DNA of 64,000 nt, from contig CAZNPL010000024.1 of NCBI GenBank assembly GCA_964574815.1, forward strand, positions 34,901 to 98,900, given 5' to 3'. The DNA is from CAZNPL01 sp964574815. Its GTDB lineage: Bacteria; Planctomycetota; Phycisphaerae; UBA1845. The notes beneath the pieces were generated by a model that worked only from the letters and a program-made list of their open reading frames with translations, made no database searches and was not told where the DNA came from. Of this stretch, positions 1 to 8,638 are shown piece after piece; position 1 is the first letter of the stretch; each line of letters opens with the position of its first letter. Position numbers and translations under genes: made by a program.

Positions 1-52
1 TCCGCAGCACATCGTGACGGTGCACACGATCGGGTACAAGTTCATTCCGTAA
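1..52 (+). CDS. C-terminal end of an OmpR/PhoB-type response regulator (partial)
   Basis: Only the last 16 codons are in the window, read from base 2 and ending in TAA. The peptide ends TVHTIGYKFIP, which matches the final beta-hairpin ('wing') of OmpR/PhoB winged-helix DNA-binding domains, usually TVRGVGYKF. It would be the end of a two-component transcription regulator. The receiver domain and most of the DNA-binding domain lie outside the window, so target and partner kinase cannot be judged. Confidence 0.6.
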   Translation, partial: PQHIVTVHTIGYKFIP

Positions 53-953
53 CCCGTCGCATCCGGACGGGTGTCACGCACCCTTGCCGCCAGGACGGTT
101 TTTGATCGTCCGTTTTGTCCCGAACACTCCTTTGTTCTTGCTCGAAGGCTCGTGGGCCCGGAATGCGGACCGCGCGTTTCCGGCGGTCGGGAGGTCCGGA
201 TGGGGTTTGCATGCCTATCGGGCACGAGCGCGGAATCTGCCCAATCATCGACATAAAAGAAAGCACTGTGATCTCGGGGGATATCGTAGATCACCCTTGA
301 GGGACATGGGGTGCTTTTCGCGGGGGAAAGAAGCTGGCGGTGCGGCCGGAGCACACGGGTGCCCGGGGGATAACGCATAGCGGCGGATCGAGAGCACCCG
401 CCGATGACTGCGAGGTCGGCACGCCGGCTGGCACAAGCCAGGCACGGTGAGGGCCTGCAGGGGGACCTTCGTTCGGGAGAGGGCGGGCCTCGTGCCCTTG
501 CGTGGACGACGGGTCGGCAGGAGCGGCCCTTTGGGGCGGCCAGTGGGTTGTCGGTTGCGGCTTTGTGGCGTGCACCGCACCGGTTGGTAGGCCGGGGATT
601 CCTTGAGTGGGGATCCCCGGCCGCCTCCATTTATGGGCGGTATAACTTGCGGCCGGATATGCGTTGCCCATTGTTCCCTGCGCGAGAGAGGAATTGCCCG
701 GCAGAGAGAGCCGTCAGCCGTTAGCTTTGGGCTTTCCACCGGTTTTGTAGTACGGGATTCATCTGCGCCACAGAGTTCGTGTCCTGACGGATCGTGGGTT
801 CACTTCCCGCTCTGCCAGAGTTCGGCGATCCGGAACGAGTGTCGGTCCTCCACCCTTCTCTGCGGGAAGGATGGGGCAAACGATAGCGTTAATCATGTCT
901 TGTTCGGGCGGTGATCCTTGGTTATAAGGCGGGGTGTTTTTGGAGCTTCTGTG
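53..953. other. 901-bp stretch without a recognisable gene
   Basis: Several overlapping open frames exist on both strands but none has family-like composition or a good ribosome site. Around 849-877 there is a short element of the form CCACCCTTC...GAAGGATGGGGCA that recurs at 48485-48512, so part of this stretch is dispersed intergenic repeat. The promoter of the downstream phosphoesterase gene must lie near its right end. Confidence 0.5.
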
Positions 954-1436
954 ATGTTCTTTGGTGTAATCTCCGACAGTCACGATCGTTTGCCGGCGAT
1001 TGATCGGGCGCTGGCGCTGTTCAGGGAACGCGGCGTCGAGGCCGTCGTTCATCCTGGCGACGTTATTTCGCCGTTTGCGGCGAAACGTCTGCTTGCGTGG
1101 GAGGGGCCGCTGCACGTGGTTTACGGAAATAACGACGGAGAGCGGGCCGGTCTTAAGGAGTTGCTGCCACAGATCACGGACGGCCCGATGGTTGTGGAGT
1201 TGGGGGGTCGGCGGGTGCTGGTGCACCATTTCGTGGAGTGGTGCACGCCGAGCGACATCGAAGCGGCGGACATTGTGGTGACGGGCCACTCGCACGAGGT
1301 AGTGAATCAGTTGGAGGGTGGCAAGCTGCTGCTGAATCCGGGAGAGTCGTGCGGATGGGTGACGGGACGGAGCACGGTTGCGATTGTGGATACGGGCGGC
1401 CCCAGCGCGGAAATCTGCGAACTGGAGCTGTCATGA
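954..1436 (+). CDS. YfcE/MJ0936-type metallophosphoesterase
   Basis: A 160-residue calcineurin-like phosphoesterase. The metal-binding signature is complete: SDSHD at residues 7-11, HPGD at 33-36, YGNND at 57-61 and a late TGHSHE motif. This small cytoplasmic family (YfcE, MJ0936) hydrolyses phosphodiesters in a Mn-dependent way; the natural substrate is unknown here. I place the start at ATG 954, which has GGAG 9 bases upstream and gives the normal family N-terminus; an upstream in-frame TTG at 918 would add 12 unrelated residues. Its stop overlaps the start of the next gene by four bases (ATGA), so the two are translationally coupled. Confidence 0.85.
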   Translation: MFFGVISDSHDRLPAIDRALALFRERGVEAVVHPGDVISPFAAKRLLAWEGPLHVVYGNNDGERAGLKELLPQITDGPMVVELGGRRVLVHHFVEWCTPSDIEAADIVVTGHSHEVVNQLEGGKLLLNPGESCGWVTGRSTVAIVDTGGPSAEICELELS

Positions 1437-1876
1437 GCAAACCAAGGAATTCGTCGCGGAGATTCTTGGCGGCGCGGCTGGTTGCAATCAGCGGTGCGCT
1501 TGCCGTCATTCTCCCGGCGGTCGGCTGCGTGCGCCGTACGCTGACGATCGAGACGGAGCCGCAGGGTGCGCTCGTTCATCTTAATGACGTGGAAGTAGGC
1601 GTTTCTCCGGTGTCCACAGACTTCGTTTGGTACGGCGACTACGACGTCGTGGTGCGTAAAGAAGGGTACCAGACGCGTCACACCCATTGGGACGTCAAGC
1701 CTCCATGGTACCAGATCCCGCCGATCGATTTCTTTGCGGATGTCCTTTACCCGGGGCGCATTCACGACCAGCGGCGTCTGGAGTTGAAACTTGAGCCGTG
1801 GAGCGAGCCGGAACAGGACCAGCTCCTGGGGCGTGCTCGTGAGATGCGCGAGCGAACTTTCCTCGAGGACGAGTAG
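1433..1876 (+). CDS. PEGA-domain lipoprotein
   Basis: A 147-residue predicted lipoprotein. It begins with a basic n-region and a hydrophobic stretch that ends in a lipobox-like LPAVGC, with the lipidation Cys at residue 32. The next ~55 residues (LTIETEPQGALVHLNDVEVG...) form a PEGA domain, a small beta-fold found in surface or periplasmic proteins. The C-terminal ~60 residues are charged and have no recognised fold. The ATG overlaps the stop of the phosphoesterase gene, so both are probably one operon. Function unknown; anchoring in the cell envelope is inferred from the lipobox. Confidence 0.75.
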   Translation: MSKPRNSSRRFLAARLVAISGALAVILPAVGCVRRTLTIETEPQGALVHLNDVEVGVSPVSTDFVWYGDYDVVVRKEGYQTRHTHWDVKPPWYQIPPIDFFADVLYPGRIHDQRRLELKLEPWSEPEQDQLLGRAREMRERTFLEDE

Positions 1877-1912
1877 AACCTGTCCCACGCCCAGTCGATG
1901 CCGAAAAAGCAG

Positions 1913-1926
1913 TGGCGGATCCGCCA
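1913..1926. terminator. Palindrome between convergent genes (possible weak terminator)
   Basis: A perfect 14-bp palindrome, TGGCGGATCCGCCA, sits between the PEGA lipoprotein gene and the convergent ROK kinase gene. There is no T-run on either side, so termination is only a guess. Confidence 0.2.
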
Positions 1927-1997
1927 ACGGTGCCCATGACCGGCGCCGGCATTGGCTCTCGCACTTCGCATACAACGTTAAGCGATTGACGTGCGGC

Positions 1998-3002
1998 CTA
2001 ACGGCGATTGGATTCGTTTGAGGGCTTGTTTGTCGTCTCACCCGATTGGGGCTCGGCGGAGTCCCAGGCCAGGGCGGCGGCTCCGATGATTCCGGCGTCG
2101 TTGGTGAGGTGGGCGAGTCCGATCTCGGGGGCGTCTCCGTCGTACTGCGTCCAGCGAAGTTTTTGGTAATGGGTCCGGACCGGTTTGAGGAGGATGTCTC
2201 CGGCGCGGGACATTCCGCCGCCCAGCACGATGCGGCGCGGATTCAGCGCGTGCTGGATGTTGACGCACGCGAGGGCGAGGTAATAGCAGGCCTCGTCCCA
2301 GATGCGTGCGGCCAGTTCGTCGCCGGATTGGGCGGCCCTTTCCACGTCGTGGGCGCTCGGCGTCTTTCCTGATGAGATCATGGCTTCGAGCGAGGAGTTC
2401 GCCCCCTGGCGAATGGCGTCGCGGAGGCGTCTGCTGATGTTGCTGGCTGATGCATACTGCTCGAGGCAGCCGCGCTGTCCGCACTTGCAGGGCTCGCCGT
2501 CGGGAACGACGATGGTGTGTCCCCATTCCGACGCGTTCTCATGGTGGCCATGGAAGATACGGCCGCCGATGACGGCGCCGGATCCAACGCCGGTGCCGAG
2601 GGTCAGGAGGACGAGGTCGGAGGGGTCCTGTTCTCTGACCCAGGCGTATTCGCCGTAGGCCGCGACGTTCGCATCGTTGTCGACGACGACCGGCAAGCCG
2701 GTGGCTTCAGCGACGGCTTGCTTAATGTCGATGTTGATCCAGCCGGGCAGGTTGACCGACTTTAAAACGACGCCTCGCGAGGGGCTCAAGGGTCCGGGGC
2801 TGCCGACGCCGACGGCCAACACCTCCTCGGTGTCGATCCAGGTTCGCACGCTGTCGAGCATGGTTTCGATGACGGCTTCGGGGCCGCGGTCGGCGCCTGT
2901 CGGGACGACGTTGCGGGCGACGATGTTCAGATCGCGATCCGCGAGCCCGGATTTGATGTCGGTCCCTCCCAGGTCGATGCCGCAGGTGAAGCGTCTTTTC
3001 AT
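1998..3002 (-). CDS. ROK-family sugar kinase (glucokinase-like)
   Basis: A 334-residue ROK protein. The N-terminal phosphate-binding motif GIDLGGTDIK and a second ATP motif LGTGVGSGAVIGG are present, as is the ROK zinc site CKCGQRGCLEQYAS. Conserved acidic residues of sugar binding lie in VVDNDANVAAYGE and the EWGH motif (here ASEWGHT) is kept, which favours phosphorylation of glucose or a related hexose such as N-acetylmannosamine/glucosamine; substrate cannot be settled. Start chosen at ATG 3002; an in-frame GTG at 3026 with AAGGA close by is possible. It follows the Memo-family gene on the same strand with a gap of about 57 bp. Confidence 0.85.
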   Translation of the reverse strand: MKRRFTCGIDLGGTDIKSGLADRDLNIVARNVVPTGADRGPEAVIETMLDSVRTWIDTEEVLAVGVGSPGPLSPSRGVVLKSVNLPGWINIDIKQAVAEATGLPVVVDNDANVAAYGEYAWVREQDPSDLVLLTLGTGVGSGAVIGGRIFHGHHENASEWGHTIVVPDGEPCKCGQRGCLEQYASASNISRRLRDAIRQGANSSLEAMISSGKTPSAHDVERAAQSGDELAARIWDEACYYLALACVNIQHALNPRRIVLGGGMSRAGDILLKPVRTHYQKLRWTQYDGDAPEIGLAHLTNDAGIIGAAALAWDSAEPQSGETTNKPSNESNRR

Positions 3003-3059
3003 GATTGTGGTGATTTCGTGTTGCACGGTCCTTGCGCGCAGCGCGACGGTTCGCAGGGT

Positions 3060-3941
3060 TTAGTCCTCGTTCGAGCGGGTAAACACGACGGCGGCGTAGC
3101 CGACGGTGTTGTTGTCGAGGTCGGCGCCAAGAGTCTCGCGACTCGTCGTGTGGTGAAGGAGCGTGCCGGAGTCGGCGCCGAGTGCTCTGGCGGCTGCGAT
3201 GGCGGCTGCGATGGCGCCTCCACCGCAAGCGTTGCGATTGGACTGCGTCTCCGGAACGATTTTGTCGGCGTCGAGCGACAGCATCAGGTCAATCACGCGG
3301 CGATCGTTGATGTTCTTGGCCCAGTCGGGTCCTTCGAGCGTGTCGCCCTTGGGCGTGAAGCCGTAGCGTTCGCCGTAATGTGTCAGGTCCGATGAGGCGA
3401 TGACGACGGCGTTATAGTTGTAGGTGGTGAGAGTCCGTCCCACTGCGTCGCCAATTTCGGCCGAGGTTTTCGATGGGGGCACCATGATCGGCAGAATGGT
3501 GGTTTCGGGCCACAGGTGTTGGATAAACGGGAGCTGGACTTCGATGGAATGCTCCGCTTCGTGGGCGTATGGGTCGTCGGTGATCAGGTTGGTATGGCCC
3601 ATCACACGTTCCGCCAGCCGTCCGTTCACGTGAACAGGGCCGAGGGGCGTGTCCCAGCGGCCGGAGGGGAAGACGGCGCCGGCGGACCTGAGGGGTCGAT
3701 GCACAGCGCCGAAGAGGATGACGGTCGTGGGCGAAGTCTGCGAGGCGATTGCGGAAAAGACGGGGGCGGCGACCATGCCACTGCATACCCATCCGGCGTG
3801 CGGGACGACACCGCCGACGATGCGGCCGCTGATGTTCGCCTGGGCCCGAGAGGCCGCGAAACAATCCTCCAATGCCTGGTTGCAGTCGTTCCGCGAGCGG
3901 GGATAGAACATTCCCGCCACGGCGGGCTCACGAACCATCAT
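3060..3941 (-). CDS. amrB: AmmeMemoRadiSam system protein B (Memo-like)
   Basis: A 293-residue Memo/AmrB-family protein. Typical features are the opening MMVREPAVAGMFYP, GGVVPHAGWVCSG, the EHSIEVQLPF motif, a conserved SSDLTHYG and the late CGGGAIAAA. The fold is related to class III ring-opening dioxygenases and carries His/Asp residues that bind metal in human MEMO1; the bacterial role is unresolved. The usual partners AmmA and the radical SAM protein are not adjacent here. The start is one of two consecutive ATG codons at 3941/3938; a longer in-frame frame up to 3995 adds a basic, non-conserved segment. Confidence 0.82.
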   Translation of the reverse strand: MMVREPAVAGMFYPRSRNDCNQALEDCFAASRAQANISGRIVGGVVPHAGWVCSGMVAAPVFSAIASQTSPTTVILFGAVHRPLRSAGAVFPSGRWDTPLGPVHVNGRLAERVMGHTNLITDDPYAHEAEHSIEVQLPFIQHLWPETTILPIMVPPSKTSAEIGDAVGRTLTTYNYNAVVIASSDLTHYGERYGFTPKGDTLEGPDWAKNINDRRVIDLMLSLDADKIVPETQSNRNACGGGAIAAAIAAARALGADSGTLLHHTTSRETLGADLDNNTVGYAAVVFTRSNED

Positions 3942-4301
3942 GTTCGGGTGCCTCCGCCGACGTTGCCTTGTGATGTGTGCGTACCATCCCGCCAACTCCG
4001 CCGGTCAAGAGTTTACCAGCAGTGGCCGGAGTTGACCAGCAGGGGGCGTATGGGCAATCGCCACAGGTCCGTGACAGTTTGGGCGGGACCTCTGGGAGGG
4101 CGAGCCTTGAGGTTTATGTTTTGTAGCGATCGCGGCTCGGCAGGAGCCTCGCCCTCCCTTAATGCGGCAATCGCTGCTGCTCGCCGATTCCGTCACGTCC
4201 CCATCGGCACAGGTGGCCACGTGGGCGGCACCAGACGGGCGCAAGTCGGCTGACCGGACGGGGGCTGAGATTGGATCGGCCACTCCTCGACGTTTTCCGG
4301 C
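3942..4301. other. Intergenic stretch with an inverted dispersed repeat
   Basis: No gene is supported. An 11-bp perfect inverted repeat, GGGAGGGCGAG at 4095-4105 and CTCGCCCTCCC at 4148-4158, brackets a 42-bp interior. The right arm with its flank (CTCGGCAGGAGCCTCGCCC) recurs in similar form at 48534-48555 (CTCGGCGGGAGCCTCGCCC). I take it as a dispersed intergenic repeat, possibly a small non-autonomous element. Confidence 0.45.
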
Positions 4302-5216
4302 TCAGGCGATCGATTTGCGCCGATGAATGACGATGGCACCGACCAGGGCTACTACCAATGCCAGCGCGATCATCGCATGGATTGACTGGACGGGGCAGGC
4401 GGCGCCCACGCTGGCGAGGAAACCGCCGTTCTCCGTGTTTACGGCGGCGCCGTCGTTCTGCAACGTACCGTACAGCACGCCTGCGGCGTCAATTGTGATC
4501 GATGCCCCGGCCTGGAATCCGATTCCGCGAGCAACTTGGACCTCAGGGGGCACCGGGCCGTCCTCCTCGTTGTCCGTAGCATCCCGGAACACGACGGCGG
4601 CGCCCGCTTGAACGCCAAGGGTCTTCAGGGAAAGGTTATGGCCGAAGGGATTACTGCAATTGAGATTGGCCGCCACCTCGAACTGCTGTAAGGAGCCGTT
4701 TCCGTCGATCAACAAGGCCAACTGGCTCAGTTCGAAATCATCCAACGTCGTGCTTGCGTTGGTCCAGTCTCCGCCTACCTTGATGTGATAATGCGTTTCA
4801 CTGGGTTCCAAGCTGCCGCGTTGGGCACTGGTGCTCGTTGAGGTGCTCTGTATGCCGGACGATTCCTCGAGCGTTATACTGCCCTCGGCCTCCAAGGTAG
4901 ACTGCGCGCCGATCTTCAGCACGGGCGGCGTTGTGCCGCCGAGCAAACGTTGTTCTCCCGGCGCGGGGGAGAACCCCAAGGTCAGGCTGTTGATGTTGCA
5001 AATCTGATTTAACTGGACGGTGGCTCCGGGAAGATCGATGGTGACGTCAAAGGGGCCACCGCAGGGTGCGACAGCTGGACTCCAGTTGTTGGCGTCTCCC
5101 CAGGTGGTACCGTCTCCGTCACCGGTCCACACGGCGAGCTGGGCGTAGGCGGGAACGGCGGTCAGCGCCAGGGCGATGCATGCGACACTCGTTAAGACTC
5201 TTTTCGAAACGTTCAT
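4302..5216 (-). CDS. Secreted repeat-type protein with C-terminal membrane anchor
   Basis: A 304-residue exported protein of unknown function. A Sec signal peptide ends near AVPAYA (residue ~24). The mature part opens with WTGDGDGTTWGDANNWSPA, the start of beta-helical 'autotransporter-associated' or planctomycete dockerin-type extracellular proteins. The C-terminus has one hydrophobic helix (ALALVVALVGAIVI) followed by a basic HRRKS tail, the layout of a sorting signal similar to PEP-CTERM/IPTL-CTERM types, although no standard signature motif precedes the helix. The start at 5216 is set by GGAAGG nine bases upstream. Confidence 0.7.
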   Translation of the reverse strand: MNVSKRVLTSVACIALALTAVPAYAQLAVWTGDGDGTTWGDANNWSPAVAPCGGPFDVTIDLPGATVQLNQICNINSLTLGFSPAPGEQRLLGGTTPPVLKIGAQSTLEAEGSITLEESSGIQSTSTSTSAQRGSLEPSETHYHIKVGGDWTNASTTLDDFELSQLALLIDGNGSLQQFEVAANLNCSNPFGHNLSLKTLGVQAGAAVVFRDATDNEEDGPVPPEVQVARGIGFQAGASITIDAAGVLYGTLQNDGAAVNTENGGFLASVGAACPVQSIHAMIALALVVALVGAIVIHRRKSIA

Positions 5217-5578
5217 GATCAGCTTCCTTCCATTTCTTCTGCGACCATAGAAATGTGCTATTGCGCGGGCGGATACGCCGGCGCCATCCGGTCGTGGCAT
5301 CTACCAAGAGCGCATCATAGCATTCGAGCGTCGGCGGATGCAAGGAATAATCGCCCGTCGGCGGGTTGCCCGGGCGTTCCCGGCGACGGTGGAAGGTTCA
5401 GCGGTTGATTCACCAGGGGTACGGCCGGTGGGTTTGCGAACCACGGTAAGGTGGCGATGGGCTGTGATCAGCGGTTGAGAGGCGGCGCGTGCTTTTGTTC
5501 GTCGCATTCGGCGTCGATTGCCGTTAGTCTTCGGTATGGCTTTAATCGCCCGGCGTTCAAACGTGGAGAGGCTTTGCG
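5217..5578. other. Divergent intergenic region
   Basis: This 362-bp stretch separates the divergently read secreted protein and DUF456 genes and should hold both promoters. I see no clear -10/-35 pair, sigma-54 motif or RNA gene in it. Confidence 0.35.
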
Positions 5579-6094
5579 GTGCAAGATACGGTGTGGCTGG
5601 TAGGGTTAGCGATTTCGGGTGTTTTGGGCGTGCTCTTAGCAATGGTGCGCCTGCCCGGGTCGTGGTTGGTGCTGGTTGCCGCGGTGGCATGTAGCTGGCG
5701 TTTCGATTGGACACGGCCGCCCTGGCAGTTGCTCATTATTCTCGCGGTTCTGGCGATTGTCGGGGAGCTCGTCGAGTTCTTGGGCTCGGCTGTGACGGCT
5801 CGTCGTGCGGGAGCGAGTGGCCGAACATCATTGGCGGCTCTGGTGGGTGGAATCGTCGGCATGTTCGTCTTCAGCATTCCGCTCCCGGTGATCGGTACGA
5901 TCCTGGGAGGGCTGCTCGGCTGTTTCCTGGGGGCCGTCGTAGCTGAAGTGACGGTCCGCCGCGATACCATGCACGGCGTGCAGGTCGGGTTTTTTGCTGC
6001 GGTCGGCCAGGTTCTTGGGATTCTGGGCAAGACGATGGTGACGTTTGTGATGGCGGTTGCTGCGCTGGTGGCCGCGCTGGGTCATGGTCGTTAA
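5579..6094 (+). CDS. DUF456-family membrane protein
   Basis: A 171-residue integral membrane protein with about five hydrophobic helices. The first helix pair (ISGVLGVLLAMVRLPGSWLVL) carries the VxLPGxW-type turn typical of DUF456, and the glycine-rich helices GGIVGMFVFSIPLPVIGTI match the repeated family pattern. Function of the family is unknown. Start is GTG 5579, with GGAGAGG about nine bases upstream. Confidence 0.75.
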   Translation: MQDTVWLVGLAISGVLGVLLAMVRLPGSWLVLVAAVACSWRFDWTRPPWQLLIILAVLAIVGELVEFLGSAVTARRAGASGRTSLAALVGGIVGMFVFSIPLPVIGTILGGLLGCFLGAVVAEVTVRRDTMHGVQVGFFAAVGQVLGILGKTMVTFVMAVAALVAALGHGR

Positions 6095-6126
6095 GGCTGT
6101 AGGAGTTCTTCTCGACACGCAGGCCG

Positions 6127-6930
6127 CTAAAGGGGCATTGCGGCTGATTCGAGATAAGCCCTCGCTCGGACGAGTTCGGGCATCGACCAAACGGCGTCGA
6201 GCCTGCGTATCACGTGCGGGCCGCGATATCCTGCTGCGGCCAGGAGTGCGAGAAGCGCCTGAAACTCGATTCGTCCGGCGCCCAGTTCGGTCTCGCGTCC
6301 TCGCTCGTCCGGTGGGCCGGGCAGGGCATCGCGGATGTGCAAAAGCACGATGTCGTTGGCGAAACGACCGGCCCAGTCGAGAGGATCGTGCCCTTCGATC
6401 AGGATGCCCGCGGGATCGAGGCAGACGCCAAGGGCGGGGCAGTCGAGGTGTTCGAGCAGCTTCATGAGCGATTCGGGCTGAACGGTCGTGGTTTGAACGG
6501 CGAACAGGGTGGCGGTTCGGTCGGCGTGCTCGCCGATTTCGCGAAGCGCTTCGGTTGCCAGTTCGAGTTCGGCCGGGCACGTTGCACGCCCGAGGCTCGA
6601 GGTCACAATGCGAGCGCCGATTTCGCGGGCCATTTGCAGCGAGGCCTTGGCGATGTCGATTCGCGCCGCGACGTGTCGAGGATCAGTAAGCGGGGCTCCT
6701 ATCACGTCTGCGTCGAGCGCCGCCGGGGTCATTCCAACGCTTCTAATCGTAAGCGCGAGGTGGCGCCGACCGGATTGCGAGAGTTCTCGCGCTGCGGAGT
6801 CTCCCGTGGCTGAGTCGAGTTCGACAGTTCCGAATCCGGTGGAGGCTGCGCGGCGCAGAGCGTTGCGTATGCCCATGCCCAAATCGCGAGTGGCCACGCC
6901 GAGTTGAGAGCGTTCCATCGCCGGCTCCAT
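6127..6930 (-). CDS. Xylose isomerase-like TIM-barrel protein (sugar phosphate isomerase/epimerase family)
   Basis: A 267-residue AP-endonuclease-2-type TIM barrel. Conserved barrel segments can be followed: LGVATRDLG, VTSSL, VCLDPAGIL and LLHIRDALPG, the last two holding the usual metal-binding Asp and His positions, and a late GAGRIEFQALL. Members isomerise or epimerise keto-sugars; the substrate cannot be told here. The expected Glu of some metal sites is not obvious, so catalytic competence is uncertain. ATG 6930 is used; ATG 6918, preceded by GGAG, is an equally good start. Confidence 0.7.
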   Translation of the reverse strand: MEPAMERSQLGVATRDLGMGIRNALRRAASTGFGTVELDSATGDSAARELSQSGRRHLALTIRSVGMTPAALDADVIGAPLTDPRHVAARIDIAKASLQMAREIGARIVTSSLGRATCPAELELATEALREIGEHADRTATLFAVQTTTVQPESLMKLLEHLDCPALGVCLDPAGILIEGHDPLDWAGRFANDIVLLHIRDALPGPPDERGRETELGAGRIEFQALLALLAAAGYRGPHVIRRLDAVWSMPELVRARAYLESAAMPL

Positions 6931-7058
6931 CAGGCGGCGTTCGATGCGTAGTGCGCGCAGCAGTTGACCGCGTTGACTGTTGGGCTGCGCGCTGCCGCGG
7001 TTATACCGGGCCTATGGCTCTTCCGGTCTGGTTTCGCCATCCGAACCGGAAACCGAGG

Positions 7059-7676
7059 CTATAACTTTACGTCACCGGTGTCGCTGCGGCGAGCGGCCGC
7101 CATCTGGAGCAGTATGCCGCAGGCAGTCGGCACGAGCAACAGGAAGGGAAAGAACAGGACATTGGAGGTCATGTCGCGGTAGTGGCTTTCGAGGAGATGG
7201 GACTCTGCGATCAGGGCGATCAGGCCCGAGACAAATACTGCCGAACCCAGGAGCGACGTGAGGACGATCGTGGTTTCGCGTTTGTGCATGGCGGTGACGC
7301 CGCCGACGCAGAGTGCGGCAAGGGCAACGATGATCAGGATGACAGGAATGGGCAATTGCGCGTTCTGCAACAGGCTCCACATGACCCAACCGCCAAGCAC
7401 GCTGCCCAATACGGCTCCGCCGAACCGGACCGTGACGAGTCCGATTCCGGCTGCGACGCTTGCACCCGCGAGGGCAAACCATCCCATGTTCAGAGAATGG
7501 AATCCGGCTCGACAACCGGCGATTGTGCCAATGATTGCGAATACGATGACGAGCGCTGCCCGTCCGAAACGCCAGCCTGTGAACAGGAAGCTGATTCCGG
7601 CGGCGACGAGGACGAGGCCCAGAATGCCCTGGTTGGTTTCGAGATAGCGAAGCCAGTGTGAGAAAAGAACGCTCAT
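7059..7676 (-). CDS. Polytopic membrane protein (DUF4203-like)
   Basis: A 205-residue protein made almost entirely of hydrophobic, glycine-rich helices (about seven), such as GLVLVAAGISFLFTGW and FGGAVLGSVLGGWVMW. The pattern of repeated GxxxG helices resembles DUF4203/TMEM198-type proteins. It lies 70 bp downstream of a second protein of the same kind, and both follow ftsQ where ftsA and ftsZ stand in most bacteria. A longer overlapping frame in another register is Arg-rich and is a shadow. Confidence 0.6.
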   Translation of the reverse strand: MSVLFSHWLRYLETNQGILGLVLVAAGISFLFTGWRFGRAALVIVFAIIGTIAGCRAGFHSLNMGWFALAGASVAAGIGLVTVRFGGAVLGSVLGGWVMWSLLQNAQLPIPVILIIVALAALCVGGVTAMHKRETTIVLTSLLGSAVFVSGLIALIAESHLLESHYRDMTSNVLFFPFLLLVPTACGILLQMAAARRSDTGDVKL

Positions 7677-7746
7677 AGCGCAGCACTCCCGGTTCCTGCC
7701 GGTCGGATGTTACGATATCCTTCGTCCGTTCGGGGGCGCGGGTTTG

Positions 7747-8571
7747 CTACGTCTTGTCGTTCGAGTGCTTTCGGGATTTATGGGATCGTGTCAACAGGGC
7801 CTGGAGCGCCAGTGATCCGAGAAGGAACGTGCCGCAGGCGATGGCGAGGGCTTCGGGGTGGCCTAGTGCCGCCTGGTACAGTCCTGGTCGATGGTGGCAC
7901 AGAAGCGTGGTGGCCCCCGCGATTAGGGCAGCCGTTCCCATCACCGACGTGAGGATGATGAGGGTTAATCGGACGGCGACCAGTCCGAGAATGAGTCCGA
8001 GAACACCGGCAGCGACGGCGCTGAGCACTGTATTGCGCTCAAGGGTCATCTCCTTGGTTGTGACATGCGTATAGACGTCCTCGAGCCAGGCGTTGAATTC
8101 CGGATTGAGGTGAAGCTGTTGAGCTCGTGGTTCGGGTGTGCTGAAGCGATACTCAGGTTTTGTAATCGCCGCCGGCGCGGGCTCGGAGTAGGACTTCAGA
8201 TGGGGCAGAGCGCGATGTGCGCCGTAGCCGCTAGCCGCGATCGCTGCGAACAGCACGCAGGTGGCGACACCCACCCAAAGTCGCAGCAGGACGAATCCTG
8301 AGATGCCGAATACCACGGCCCCGATGGTTGCGCAGAGGGGCATCGATACGGCAAGGGCCTGTCCGGCAACTGCGCCGATGGTTGCGCCGCCGATCGCGAA
8401 GCCGAGTGCGATGGATGGTCGTGCCAGCTTTGCGCCCAGGACTGCGGTGAGCAAACCGAGAACGACGAGGGCGGCGGGGGCGGCGGTGAAAACCGGTATT
8501 GCGGCTTCTTCAGGGAGATGATGCTCCGCCAACGTGCTAAGCTGCCTTGTGATTTGCTCCAGGGCATTCAT
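7747..8571 (-). CDS. Polytopic membrane protein (DUF4203-like) downstream of ftsQ
   Basis: A 274-residue membrane protein. Two blocks of about three to four hydrophobic helices (residues ~28-115 and ~185-265) flank a polar loop of about 65 residues (SEPAPAAITKPEYRFSTPEP...). The helices are Gly/Ala rich, e.g. IALGFAIGGATIGAVAG. It resembles its downstream neighbour, suggesting an old duplication. It starts 67 bp after ftsQ on the same strand and may be co-transcribed with the dcw cluster. Function unknown. Confidence 0.6.
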   Translation of the reverse strand: MNALEQITRQLSTLAEHHLPEEAAIPVFTAAPAALVVLGLLTAVLGAKLARPSIALGFAIGGATIGAVAGQALAVSMPLCATIGAVVFGISGFVLLRLWVGVATCVLFAAIAASGYGAHRALPHLKSYSEPAPAAITKPEYRFSTPEPRAQQLHLNPEFNAWLEDVYTHVTTKEMTLERNTVLSAVAAGVLGLILGLVAVRLTLIILTSVMGTAALIAGATTLLCHHRPGLYQAALGHPEALAIACGTFLLGSLALQALLTRSHKSRKHSNDKT

Positions 8572-8638
8572 TTTTCGGGCCTCCGTGAGCCTTATTCGGC
8601 GAACGCGGCCGGTTTATTCGTGGCCTGTCCTACCAACT

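Noticed and set aside
245..739. Overlapping frames of 100-165 codons on both strands near the left end
   Set aside because: Basic, low-information composition, no ribosome site and no family pattern.
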